Assembly (NCBI GenBank): GCA_900546345.1
Contig: URCI01000014.1
Coordinates: forward strand, 1 to 55,362
Direction of reading: 5' to 3'
DNA: 55,362 nt
From: an uncultured Prevotella sp.
Lineage (GTDB): Bacteria > Bacteroidota > Bacteroidia > Bacteroidales > Bacteroidaceae
Shown here: one piece after another, positions 1 to 6,608 of the stretch
How the letters are laid out: each line of letters begins with the position of its first letter
Numbering within the stretch: the first letter of the stretch is position 1
The notes under the pieces: model-generated
Seen by the model: the letters and a program-made list of their open reading frames with translations, nothing else
Database searches by the model: none
Told to the model about the DNA's origin: nothing
Translations under genes and position numbers: made by a program

Positions 1-54
1 CCCGGAACCTTCTGATCCGTAGTCAGATGCTCTATTCAGTTGAGCTACGGAGCC
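1..54 (-). tRNA. tRNA-Arg (ACG), cut by the window edge
   Basis: Read on the minus strand this is the 5' part of a tRNA: acceptor 5' strand GGCTCCG, D arm, and an anticodon loop CTACGGA giving anticodon ACG. It matches the complete copy at 86-159 over its whole visible length. The T arm and 3' acceptor strand lie outside the window. Confidence 0.9.
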
Positions 55-85
55 AAACCAAAATTTTATTTGCTTAATGAAGAAG

Positions 86-159
86 TGACTCCGCTGGGAT
101 TCAAACCCGGAACCTTCTGATCCGTAGTCAGATGCTCTATTCAGTTGAGCTACGGAGCC
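86..159 (-). tRNA. tRNA-Arg (ACG)
   Basis: A complete 74-nt cloverleaf on the minus strand. Acceptor GGCTCCG pairs with CGGAGTC (one G-U pair), the anticodon stem TCTGA/TCAGA encloses loop CTACGGA (anticodon ACG), and the discriminator base is A. The T stem has one C-A mismatch. No CCA is encoded. It lies 31 bp upstream of the partial copy at 1-54, so the two are probably transcribed together from the promoter at 181-212. Confidence 0.95.
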
Positions 160-180
160 ATATCTTTTTGTAAGCGAGTG

Positions 181-212
181 CAAAGGTACGACAAATATTT
201 TAAACTGCCAAA
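181..212 (-). promoter_or_regulatory. Bacteroidetes promoter for the tRNA-Arg pair
   Basis: On the minus strand, TTTG (212-209) is followed after 20 nt by TACCTTTG (188-181), an exact fit to the Bacteroidetes -33/-7 consensus TTTG/TAnnTTTG. The expected start is about 175, some 15 nt before the mature tRNA. The rest of the stretch 213-330 is AT-rich and shows nothing recognisable. Confidence 0.8.
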
Positions 213-330
213 CTTTTCGCAAGTTTTTTTCCTTTTGCCAAAAAGTTTTTGTATCACCGTTTGTTTTCTACTGTCTGTTATTGTATGTATTTGTTATATA
301 TATAATAAGGAGTAGCCAAGATGAGATAAC

Positions 331-370
331 AGAAAAAGGAGCGACCGACAATCCATGCCGGTCGCTCCTT
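331..370 (-). terminator. Intrinsic terminator of the OmpH-like gene
   Basis: Stem AAGGAGCGACCG / CGGTCGCTCCTT with a 10-nt loop. On the minus strand it is followed by a T-rich run (complement of 331-337). It starts 26 nt after the stop codon of the gene at 396-992. Confidence 0.85.
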
Positions 371-395
371 GTATGCTTTCATCGGATGATACCGA

Positions 396-992
396 TTATT
401 TCTTGAGTTTGCTCTTATAAGCCTTGTTCAGTCCGGCTACTACCTCGTTGGTGATGTCATAAGCCTTGTCGGCGTAGAGCACGTTATCGCCTTGCTTAGC
501 GAAGATCATGCCATATTTCTTGTCTTTGTTGTAGACAGCAAGATAGTGCTGGAGAGAGTCGTGCAAAGCCTTGTTGTATTTGTTGGTCTCTTCCTGGAAC
601 TCTCCGCTCAAACGCTGGTTGAGCTGCTGCAGATCATTGCTCTGCTTCTGCAATCCGGCTTGGATAGCCTCAGCCTGCTCACGTGTGTAGGCGTTCTGCT
701 GTACCTTTTGCTGGAAGTTGGCAGCTGCGGCCTGCAGCTGTTGTTGCTTGCTGGCGAGTGTCTTCTGGATGTTGTTGCCCTTTTGCTCAAGGATCTTGCT
801 ATACTCCTTGCAGAACTGATACTGAGTCATGATGGAGTCAACTTCGACGAAGGCAATCTTGGAACTTGCCGGTTTGGTAGAGGTCTCAGGAGCCTTGTCG
901 TCCATCTGAGGCTTGCTCTTGTCGCAGCTGACGAGCGTGAGTGCTGACATAGCCACTACAGCCAGCGTGCGTAATGCGTTTGTTGTTTTCAT
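396..992 (-). CDS. OmpH/Skp-like periplasmic chaperone lipoprotein
   Basis: A 198-aa protein. The start at 992 (MKTTNALRT) is preferred over a GTG start 48 nt upstream because it places a clean signal peptide first, ending in lipobox TLVSC; the mature protein should therefore be a lipoprotein. A low-complexity linker is followed by the OmpH-type opening SKIAFVEVDSI, then a long Gln/Ala-rich coiled coil and a C-terminal KKYGMIFAKQGDNVLYAD segment, the pattern of Skp/OmpH proteins that hold outer-membrane proteins in the periplasm. It lies behind a small membrane-protein gene, with which it probably shares a promoter, and ends at a strong terminator. Lipidated OmpH variants are common in Bacteroidales. 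Confidence 0.8.
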   Translation of the reverse strand: MKTTNALRTLAVVAMSALTLVSCDKSKPQMDDKAPETSTKPASSKIAFVEVDSIMTQYQFCKEYSKILEQKGNNIQKTLASKQQQLQAAAANFQQKVQQNAYTREQAEAIQAGLQKQSNDLQQLNQRLSGEFQEETNKYNKALHDSLQHYLAVYNKDKKYGMIFAKQGDNVLYADKAYDITNEVVAGLNKAYKSKLKK

Positions 993-1036
993 TGTTTTGT
1001 ATTCTGTTTTGTTTTTAATTTTTGATTGTGTGATGA

Positions 1037-1231
1037 TCACATTGCCTGCTCCTTCAAGCGTGCCTCACGATCCTGATCGATGACACAATGAATGCCTTGC
1101 TTGCGCAATGCCGCATTGTCATGGATATGCTGAGACTTGAACCTGCCGCCTTTCTGGAGAATGACGCGCACACACAGGAGCAACATGGCAATAGCAATTA
1201 TTAACACCGTGCAGAGTAATGTTTCTATCAT
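1037..1231 (-). CDS. Small conserved single-pass membrane protein
   Basis: A 64-aa protein starting at 1231 (MIETLLCTVLII). One N-terminal membrane helix (about residues 4-22) is followed by a basic tail with KKG-like QKGGRF, a conserved HIHDNAALRKQGI block and CVIDQDREAR. This layout is widespread in Bacteroidales as an uncharacterised short protein. The open frame extends upstream, but the promoter at 1273-1303 puts transcription start near 1267, so the longer version is not expected. Function unknown. The adjacent OmpH-like lipoprotein gene begins 44 nt downstream on the same strand. Confidence 0.7.
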   Translation of the reverse strand: MIETLLCTVLIIAIAMLLLCVRVILQKGGRFKSQHIHDNAALRKQGIHCVIDQDREARLKEQAM

Positions 1232-1237
1232 TTTTTG

Positions 1238-1245
1238 TAATTTTG
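1238..1245 (+). promoter_or_regulatory. Possible -7 box for pepD
   Basis: TAATTTTG fits TAnnTTTG and would give a leader of about 90 nt before pepD. No TTTG is seen at the expected -33 distance, so support is weak. It overlaps the divergent small-gene promoter region. Confidence 0.35.
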
Positions 1246-1272
1246 CAGTGCTTGCTTGCACATTTATAGCTG

Positions 1273-1303
1273 CAAAGATAGCACAATAAAGGCAAATGAC
1301 AAA
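1273..1303 (-). promoter_or_regulatory. Bacteroidetes promoter for the small membrane protein and OmpH-like gene
   Basis: Minus strand: TTTG (1303-1300), 19 nt, TATCTTTG (1280-1273). The predicted transcript starts about 36 nt before the ATG at 1231. Confidence 0.7.
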
Positions 1304-1339
1304 GAAAAAACACATAAACCTTATTAAAAAACGAACATT

Positions 1340-2791
1340 ATGGCAGAATTGAAACCCGCTCGCGTCTTCGAGCAATTCGTAAAGATCAACCACATACCCC
1401 GCCCTTCGAAACATGAGGAACAGATGATCGCCTACCTGAAGAAATTCGGTGAGGATCATGGTCTGGAAACAAAGGTCGACGAGACAGGCAACGTGCTGAT
1501 TCGCAAACCGGCCACCAAAGGTTATGAGAACCGTCCTACCACGATTCTGCAGAGCCACATGGATATGGTCTGTGACAAACTCGTGGATGTAGACTTCGAC
1601 TTCCACAAGGATGCCATCCAGACTTACGTCGACGGTGAGTGGCTCCACGCCAAAGGCACTACCTTAGGTGCCGACGACGGTATTGGCGACGCCATTGAGT
1701 TGGCGATTCTCGACTCTGATGACATCGAGCACGGACCGTTGGAGTGCGTGTTCACTGTCGACGAGGAGACAAGTCTCGGCGGTGCCATTGGCATGAAGCC
1801 TGGCTTCATGACCGGTAAGTATCTCGTCAACCTCGACTCTGAGGAGGAAGGCCAGATCTTCATCTCCTGCGCCGGCGGTATGTCGACAAAGGCTACCTTC
1901 CGTTTCCAGCGTGAGGAAGCGCCCAAGGGTTACTTCTTCTTTGAGGGTACGCTCAAAGGACTGAAAGGCGGACACTCCGGTGACGACATCGAGAAGAAGC
2001 GCGCCAACGCCATCAAGATTCTGGCCCGTTTCCTCTATATGGAGCAAAGCAAGACCGATCTGAGACTGGCACAGTGGAACTCCGGCAAGATGCACAATGC
2101 CATCCCACGCGACGGCAAGATCGTCTTTGCCGTTCCCGCTGACAAGAAGGAAGAGGTGAAGGCCGATTGGAACATCTTCTCCAAGGATGTCGAGGACGAG
2201 TTCCATGTGACGGATGTCAACATGGTGTGGAGCCTGCAGAGCACAGATGCTCAGAAGGTACTTCCGAAAGAGGTGAGCCGCAAGCTCATTGCGGGTCTTC
2301 AAGCCCTCGATAATGGTGTATTCGCCATCTGCCAGGATCCTGCCCTCAACGACATGGTGGAGACTTCCAGCAATGTTGCCAGCGTCACAACAACCGAGGA
2401 TAGCGTTGTCTTCATAGCCAGCCACCGTTCCAATGTGACAAGTAACCTGCGCAATATGGCCAATACCGTGCGTGCTGCCTTTGAGTTAGCTGGGGCAGAA
2501 GTGGAGCAGGGCAGTGGCTATCCAGCATGGAAAATGAATCCCAACTCAAAGATGGTGAAGGTAGCTGTCGATGCTTATAAGAAGCTCTTCCATAAGGATC
2601 CTGTCGTGCGCGGCATTCACGCTGGTCTGGAGTGCGGTCTGTTCTCCGAAAAATATCCCCAACTCGACATGGTCAGCTTCGGTCCTACACTCCGTCATGT
2701 ACACACGCCGGATGAGTGTCTCCACATTCCTACTGTGCAGATGGTGTGGGATCATTTGTTGGAAATCCTTAAGAACATTCCAGAGGAATAA
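1340..2791 (+). CDS. pepD: Aminoacyl-histidine dipeptidase (cytosol non-specific dipeptidase), M20 family
   Basis: A 483-aa cytosolic zinc dipeptidase, of the usual length for PepD, which hydrolyses Xaa-His and other unblocked dipeptides. Visible family motifs: N-terminal VFEQFVKINHIPRPSKHE; the first metal ligand region LQSHMDMVCD; GTTLGADDGIGDA with the bridging Asp; the catalytic pair VDEETSLGGA; LDSEEEGQ; the GGHSGDDI motif opening the lid domain; and the C-terminal HAGLECGLF and HTPDECLHI segments. A small lipoprotein gene starts 3 nt after its stop. Confidence 0.95.
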   Translation: MAELKPARVFEQFVKINHIPRPSKHEEQMIAYLKKFGEDHGLETKVDETGNVLIRKPATKGYENRPTTILQSHMDMVCDKLVDVDFDFHKDAIQTYVDGEWLHAKGTTLGADDGIGDAIELAILDSDDIEHGPLECVFTVDEETSLGGAIGMKPGFMTGKYLVNLDSEEEGQIFISCAGGMSTKATFRFQREEAPKGYFFFEGTLKGLKGGHSGDDIEKKRANAIKILARFLYMEQSKTDLRLAQWNSGKMHNAIPRDGKIVFAVPADKKEEVKADWNIFSKDVEDEFHVTDVNMVWSLQSTDAQKVLPKEVSRKLIAGLQALDNGVFAICQDPALNDMVETSSNVASVTTTEDSVVFIASHRSNVTSNLRNMANTVRAAFELAGAEVEQGSGYPAWKMNPNSKMVKVAVDAYKKLFHKDPVVRGIHAGLECGLFSEKYPQLDMVSFGPTLRHVHTPDECLHIPTVQMVWDHLLEILKNIPEE

Positions 2792-2794
2792 CCC

Positions 2795-3166
2795 ATGACA
2801 GCAAATCGGAAAATGTTTCTTCTCTCCCTCGTGACTTCGACGCTCTTGCTTTCAGCGTGTGGCGAGCGTCACGAGGCACGTAGCCTGGCACAAGACTTCA
2901 TGGAGGAGCACATGCCCTTACAGGACTACAAGGTTCTCAGATGGTCGCAACTTGACTCTACTTTCTTTGTCACGCCCGTTGCACTGAAGGCTATGCACGA
3001 CGAGGCAGAGCGCTCCAAAATCGTCAGCCACAAGGTACACTACCAAGGTTACACCCCCAAGCTCATGCGCATGAACGGTTGGTTTGTCCACGACGGTGAC
3101 ACCATCTCGCGCACATTTTATTTCGACGACAAGTTGCAAGGTATCGTGGGAGTGAAGCGAAATTAA
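2795..3166 (+). CDS. Small lipoprotein of unknown function
   Basis: A 123-aa protein with an N-terminal signal peptide ending in lipobox LLSAC, so it is probably anchored in a membrane and exposed to the periplasm. The first Met (MTANRKMF) or the second (2813) could be the start; the first lies 3 nt after pepD, which suggests co-translation. The mature part has no recognised motif. Its C-terminal section (HKVHYQGYTPKLMRMNGWFVHDG is split here as VHYQGYTPKLMRMNG and WFVHDGDTISRTFYFDD) looks like a compact beta fold. Similar small lipoproteins are frequent in Prevotella. No function is assigned. Confidence 0.7.
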   Translation: MTANRKMFLLSLVTSTLLLSACGERHEARSLAQDFMEEHMPLQDYKVLRWSQLDSTFFVTPVALKAMHDEAERSKIVSHKVHYQGYTPKLMRMNGWFVHDGDTISRTFYFDDKLQGIVGVKRN

Positions 3167-3461
3167 ACCATATAACTCATCGATGAGGACTGTCAGGGAA
3201 CAGTTCCATCATGCTTGTCTGTCGGGGCATATGTCTCGATGTATCGTAGCAATTAGCTCGATGCGTCGAGATATATGCCCCGATCTTTTGTGACACAAGT
3301 CTCGATGCGCCCTGGCAACTGGAATGCTGTCTGTTGACGATGTCCTGTCGCTACTTGATTCAGACAAAAGAGCATAAGGATGAATCTCACGACCTTTCAT
3401 AGGGGCTACACGGAAGAATCTGGCAATGAAATCCAGATTATCAAATAAATGTTGTCTAAAA
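3167..3461. other. Non-coding stretch between the lipoprotein gene and DUF805
   Basis: No convincing gene. It holds the inverted repeat at 3222-3283 and a third copy of the CTCGATG word near 3301. A 63-aa minus-strand frame at 3209-3400 overlaps the repeat and has no family features. Confidence 0.6.
3222..3283. repeat. Large imperfect inverted repeat with CTCGATG words
   Basis: Left arm TCGGGGCATATGTCTCGATG (3222-3241) pairs with CGTCGAGATATATGCCCCGA (3263-3282), about 18 of 20 positions. The 21-nt loop holds two further small palindromes around CGATG/TATCG. ATCTTTTG follows the right arm, so it could end transcription from the pepD side, although the T-run is short. Confidence 0.6.
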
Positions 3462-3493
3462 CTTGGAAATTTGAGATTTTTTTATTAAATTTG
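3462..3493 (+). promoter_or_regulatory. Bacteroidetes promoter for the DUF805 gene
   Basis: CTTG (3462-3465), 20 nt, TAAATTTG (3486-3493). This gives a leader of about 45 nt before the ATG at 3545. Confidence 0.6.
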
Positions 3494-3544
3494 TAGCAAT
3501 AAAGAAATGAAAATGAATCTTCTAACATTAAATAAGTACATATT

Positions 3545-3928
3545 ATGAATTTGGTTTCCGCTTTTAAGAAAGTTGTCTTTGAGAATTACGCCAACTTCAA
3601 GGGCCGCGCGAAACGCGCAGAATACTGGTGGTACGCGTTAGACAGCGTCATCATCAGTGTTATATTGGCTGGCATCAATGAGTGGGCGGTCTCGACAGGA
3701 GGTTTTCTTCTCATCTTGTTGTCAAGCATTGTTTATTACGGCGTATTACTGGCTTTGTTTGTGCCGGGCTTGGCTGTCGCTTGGCGTCGCCTCCACGACA
3801 TGGGCAAGGGAGGACAGTGGTATTGGCTATGTCTTATCCCCATTATCGGTACGATCTGGTTGCTGGTCCTGCTCTGCCAACCCAGCGAGCCACAGGAGAA
3901 CCGTTTCGGCCCTGCTGAGGTAGAATAA
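3545..3928 (+). CDS. DUF805 family inner-membrane protein
   Basis: A 127-aa protein with three to four membrane segments. It opens with the DUF805 signature FENYANFKGRAKRAEYWWY (aromatic residues after FKGRA), continues with helices around residues 35-75, and carries the second family signature AWRRLHDMGKGGQWY before a final helix and PSEPQENRFGP, the usual C-terminal tail. It matches the E. coli YhaH type in length and layout. No biochemical role is established. It stands alone, with its own promoter at 3462-3493. Confidence 0.9.
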   Translation: MNLVSAFKKVVFENYANFKGRAKRAEYWWYALDSVIISVILAGINEWAVSTGGFLLILLSSIVYYGVLLALFVPGLAVAWRRLHDMGKGGQWYWLCLIPIIGTIWLLVLLCQPSEPQENRFGPAEVE

Positions 3929-3992
3929 GCTGACAGGAAACGGATGAAACAGCTCGTGAACGCGCAGAACGGGTTCACGGGCTGATAAAAAA

Positions 3993-4030
3993 CAAAAAAA
4001 CACAGCCCCGGAATCCCTTCCAAGGCTGTG
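3993..4030 (-). terminator. Strong intrinsic terminator ending the minus-strand small RNA
   Basis: Minus strand: CACAGCC, then an inner GGAA/TTCC stem with a GGGA tetraloop, then GGCTGTG followed by seven T. It is in the right place to end the transcript proposed at 3994-4159. It could also slow transcripts arriving from DUF805. Confidence 0.8.
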
Positions 4031-4159
4031 CTATTTGAATTGTGAGTTTTCTAAAGATAAATTGAGTGTCACTCCACTCAAAGTGTTATCACAATCTTAA
4101 AACCTAATAACTAAAAACCTAAATCTATTACTAACCTAAACAATCTATTAACCTTTTGA
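3994..4159 (-). ncRNA. Candidate small RNA A (about 165 nt)
   Basis: A promoter-like TAATTTTG box (4172-4165) and a strong terminator (4030-3993) bracket an AT-rich transcript without an open frame. Its 5' part carries AAAAGGTTAATA and repeated TTTAGGTT-like words; a hairpin with TTGAGTG/CACTCAA arms lies in the middle. The same words occur in the same order after a similar box in candidate B (24694-24848). I do not recognise it as a named family. The 579-bp gap 3929-4507 is otherwise occupied by the umuD leader. Confidence 0.5.
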
Positions 4160-4164
4160 CGTTG

Positions 4165-4196
4165 CAAAATTACGAAGTTCTGCGCATTCCAACAAC
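4165..4196 (-). promoter_or_regulatory. Promoter of candidate small RNA A
   Basis: Minus strand: GTTG (4196-4193), 20 nt, TAATTTTG (4172-4165). The -33 box matches at three of four positions. Confidence 0.55.
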
Positions 4197-4317
4197 TTAT
4201 TTCCTTCATAAAAACTGTATTTTATTGTTTTATTGATTTGTATCAATTCTTGTGTGCGATAACATCTGTTTCAATTGTTATTTATGCTTAAATGCCCTGC
4301 AAATATCTCCATTTTCC

Positions 4318-4349
4318 TTTGGCAGTAAGCGCAAAAAGCATTAACTTTG
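4318..4349 (+). promoter_or_regulatory. Bacteroidetes promoter of the umuD leader
   Basis: TTTG (4318-4321), 20 nt, TAACTTTG (4342-4349): an exact consensus match. The predicted start near 4355 leaves a leader of about 150 nt before umuD. Confidence 0.75.
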
Positions 4350-4378
4350 TCATAGAATAAAGATAAAGCAATAATAAT

Positions 4379-4394
4379 ACGTCAGGAATGACGT
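4379..4394. promoter_or_regulatory. Perfect palindrome in the umuD leader
   Basis: ACGTCA-GGAA-TGACGT, 6-bp arms with a 4-nt centre, about 25 nt downstream of the predicted start. It could be a repressor operator (a LexA-type site would make sense in front of umuD) or an RNA hairpin. No known Bacteroidetes LexA box is matched. Confidence 0.4.
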
Positions 4395-4462
4395 GTATCA
4401 TAAGCAAAAAGAAATTTTGATTTGTTTTAGTAGATTAGTTTTTAAGTAGTTTGTTTTTTGGG

Positions 4463-4493
4463 AATCGGTTGTCGTGAGACACCCGATTTTTTT
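4463..4493 (+). terminator. Terminator-like hairpin just before umuD
   Basis: AATCGG and CCGATT arms continue across one mismatch into TGTC/GACA, closed by a GTGA tetraloop and followed by seven T (4487-4493). The hairpin ends only 14 nt before the umuD ATG, so it either ends a short leader RNA or attenuates umuD. Confidence 0.75.
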
Positions 4494-4507
4494 ATGATGA
4501 TTCTAAG

Positions 4508-5005
4508 ATGAAGACAGATAACACAGCACATCGGGGCGAAGTAACGCTACTTCCCAGTCAGTTTAGTCAGGTATTGCCATTGCAGTGCGCTTTAGGCGTA
4601 AAGGCAGGTTTTCCCTCTCCGGCCGAAAGCTACGAGGTTGAGCCATTGGACTTTAACCGTGATCTGATCAACCATCCCGACACAACCTTTTATGCCCGCG
4701 CCAATGGAGATTCCATGACAGGCGCAGGCATCGACAACGGTGACCTGCTTGTTATCGACCGTTCGCTTGACGCTGCTAACGGCAATATCGTCGTTGCATT
4801 CTATAATGGTGAATACACGATGAAGTACTATGATGACAGCCATCTCATGGACGGCTATATCGAACTAAAGCCCGCCAATCCGAAATATCCAGTGTTCAAA
4901 GTGACGAAAGATCAAACCGACTTCCGTATTTGGGGCGTGGTGGTTTATATCATCAAGAGCAGCCTCGCACCCAAAACACTCGTGCAGAGAGAGACGCAGA
5001 AATAA
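4508..5005 (+). CDS. umuD: UmuD-like self-cleaving S24 protease
   Basis: A 165-aa protein of the LexA/UmuD peptidase family (S24), which in E. coli is cleaved with RecA help to become the accessory subunit of DNA polymerase V. Visible features: the cleavage region KAGFPSPAE with an Ala33-Gly34 bond, catalytic Ser69 in ANGDSMTGAGI, the NGDLLVIDRSL strand, and the general base Lys106 in EYTMKYY; then the C-terminal RIWGVVVYIIK strand. There is no helix-turn-helix, so it is UmuD rather than LexA. Unusually no umuC follows: the next gene is convergent ldhA. The upstream leader suggests transcription attenuation or damage control. Confidence 0.85.
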   Translation: MKTDNTAHRGEVTLLPSQFSQVLPLQCALGVKAGFPSPAESYEVEPLDFNRDLINHPDTTFYARANGDSMTGAGIDNGDLLVIDRSLDAANGNIVVAFYNGEYTMKYYDDSHLMDGYIELKPANPKYPVFKVTKDQTDFRIWGVVVYIIKSSLAPKTLVQRETQK

Positions 5006-5053
5006 GGATTCCCCACGTCACTCCCAATTCATCCTTTCTGTCTATACCGTTCT

Positions 5054-6061
5054 TTACGATTTCACTTCGTTGTCCAGCGTCTTGCCGGCGGCGAAGTCAC
5101 GGATGTTCTGCAGCGTCGTCTTAGCAATGTTGCTCATAGCTTCTTTCGTGAAAAAAGCCTGATGAGAGGTAACGATGACGTTGGGCATTGTCAGAAGTAT
5201 CGAGAGTTTGTCATCGTTGATAATGCTGTCACTGAGATCCTCATAGAAATATTTCTGCTCATCCTCATACACATCAAGGCCCGCACAACTGATTTGGCCA
5301 GACCGCAATCCTTGGATGAGTGCATCTGAGCTGATAAGTTTGCCTCGTCCCGTATTGATGATCATCACGCCCGGCTTCATCTTGTCGATGCTCACGTTGT
5401 TGATCATATATTGTGTCCGGGAAGTCAGTGGTACGTGGAGCGTGATGATGTCACTGTGCTGATAGAGCTCATTCAGATCTACGAGCTCAATGTCGTGCTG
5501 CTTGGCATAGTTTTTGTCGGGATAGAGGTCGTAAGCCAGTACCTTCATACCAAAACCATGAAGGATCTCGGCTACGCAACGTGCAATCCGTCCAAGCCCA
5601 ACGATGCCCACAGTCTTGCCATACATGTCGAAGCCCATCAATCCGTCGAGTTTGAAATTCCATTCCCGCGTGCGGTTGGTTGACCGATAGACCTTGCGGT
5701 TGAGGCAAAGCATCAGCGTGACAGCATACTCTGCCACTGCATGGGGTGAATAAGCGGGAACGCGCACTACAGGGATATTGCAGCGTTGCGCCTCCTGCAA
5801 ATCGACATTATTGAAACCGGCGCAGCGTAAAGCAATCAGCCTCACGCCATTCTTCTGCAACAAGTCAATGACATGCCGGTCACAGACGTCGTCGACAAAG
5901 ATGCAGACGGCATCCATACCCTTAGCCAATCTCACACTCTCCTCATTGAGACGGTCACCAAAATAATGAATCTCCAGGTCATCCCCATCATTGCAGGCAT
6001 TGAACACATTTCTGTCATAGTTCTTTGCATCAAAGAACCCTACTTTCATAGTCATAGGCAT
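5054..6061 (-). CDS. ldhA: D-lactate dehydrogenase (2-hydroxyacid dehydrogenase family)
   Basis: A 335-aa cytosolic NAD-dependent enzyme reducing pyruvate to D-lactate, a fermentation end step. The N-terminal substrate domain carries LIALRCAGFNNVDL and the VPAYSPHAVAEYAV motif; the NAD fold has GIVGLGRIA; later come LHVPLTSRTQYMIN, the catalytic Arg in INTGRGKLI, the Glu in DVYEDE, and the catalytic His in VIVTSHQAFFT. Three Met codons lie within the first five residues (6061, 6055, 6049); MKVGFFDAK at 6049 is equally possible. It is transcribed alone towards umuD, probably from the TATCTTTG box at 6102-6095. Confidence 0.92.
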   Translation of the reverse strand: MPMTMKVGFFDAKNYDRNVFNACNDGDDLEIHYFGDRLNEESVRLAKGMDAVCIFVDDVCDRHVIDLLQKNGVRLIALRCAGFNNVDLQEAQRCNIPVVRVPAYSPHAVAEYAVTLMLCLNRKVYRSTNRTREWNFKLDGLMGFDMYGKTVGIVGLGRIARCVAEILHGFGMKVLAYDLYPDKNYAKQHDIELVDLNELYQHSDIITLHVPLTSRTQYMINNVSIDKMKPGVMIINTGRGKLISSDALIQGLRSGQISCAGLDVYEDEQKYFYEDLSDSIINDDKLSILLTMPNVIVTSHQAFFTKEAMSNIAKTTLQNIRDFAAGKTLDNEVKS

Positions 6062-6094
6062 TGATCGTTAAGTCGTTACTATAGGTTGTTGCTG

Positions 6095-6102
6095 CAAAGA
6101 TA
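6095..6102 (-). promoter_or_regulatory. -7 box of ldhA
   Basis: Minus strand TATCTTTG, with a partial GTTG 20 nt upstream (6126-6123). Leader length is about 29 nt. Confidence 0.55.
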
Positions 6103-6270
6103 AGGAAAATAGAAATATCATCCAACTATTTCGATACGAAAGTTTTTCTATTTCGTTTAATTATCACTTTGCATTTCTTTTTCGGACACTTTTGGCTTAT
6201 CATAAGGGGGTGTGTGACAGACAGCCCCCCCAAAAAAAACAATGAGAAACGAAACATTGTCTTTTTTTTC

Positions 6271-6299
6271 TTGTGTCTATAAAAAAGGTTGTATCTTTG
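6271..6299 (+). promoter_or_regulatory. Promoter of the clpS-clpA-aat operon
   Basis: TTG (6271-6273), 18 nt, then an exact TATCTTTG (6292-6299). Only four bases separate the box from the clpS ATG at 6304, so the transcript probably begins at or next to the start codon. Confidence 0.6.
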
Positions 6300-6303
6300 T
6301 GGT

Positions 6304-6606
6304 ATGGAAAAACAAGAATCTCAGACAGGCTTGCGTGAACGAACTCGTCTCCGTGAGCCACACCGCTGGGCGGTAATCTTCTGGAATGACGACTTCACAA
6401 CGATGGAATTCGTTGTGAAGGTGTTGGAGAAAGTCTTTCTCAAATCTGAGGAAGACGCAGTACAACTCATGATGAGAGTTCACAAAGAGGGGAAGGCTGT
6501 TGTCGGAACCTATACCTACGATGTGGCTGTAAGCCGTTGCAAATGGGGCACAGAAATGGCACGTCAAGAGGGTTTCCCTTTGAAAATTACATATAAAGAG
6601 GTATAA
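6304..6606 (+). CDS. clpS: ClpS, N-degron adaptor for ClpAP
   Basis: A 100-aa adaptor that binds proteins with a bulky hydrophobic N-terminal residue and delivers them to ClpAP. After a charged N-terminal tail it shows REPHRWAVIFWNDDFTTMEF, with the Asn-Asp-Asp that contacts the substrate amino group and the Met gatekeeper, then VVKVLEKVF, and the HKEGKAVVGTYTYDVA segment with the conserved His. The ATG at 6304 is chosen over the in-frame TTG at 6289 because the latter lies within the promoter. clpA follows after 2 nt. Confidence 0.9.
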   Translation: MEKQESQTGLRERTRLREPHRWAVIFWNDDFTTMEFVVKVLEKVFLKSEEDAVQLMMRVHKEGKAVVGTYTYDVAVSRCKWGTEMARQEGFPLKITYKEV

Positions 6607-6608
6607 CG

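Noticed and set aside
1037..1648. Long version (203 codons) of the small membrane protein gene
   Set aside because: The upstream half overlaps pepD in antisense and lies above the promoter at 1273-1303; only the last 64 codons look like a protein.
3951..3983. Hairpin AGCTCGTGAAC/GTTCACGGGCT after DUF805 as a terminator
   Set aside because: It is followed by GATAAAAAAC without a T-run on either strand. It may still stabilise the RNA end.
6206..6231. GGGGG/CCCCC hairpin before clpS as a terminator
   Set aside because: It is followed by A, not T, on the plus strand, and on the minus strand the T-run precedes it. The G-run is too short to argue for anything else.
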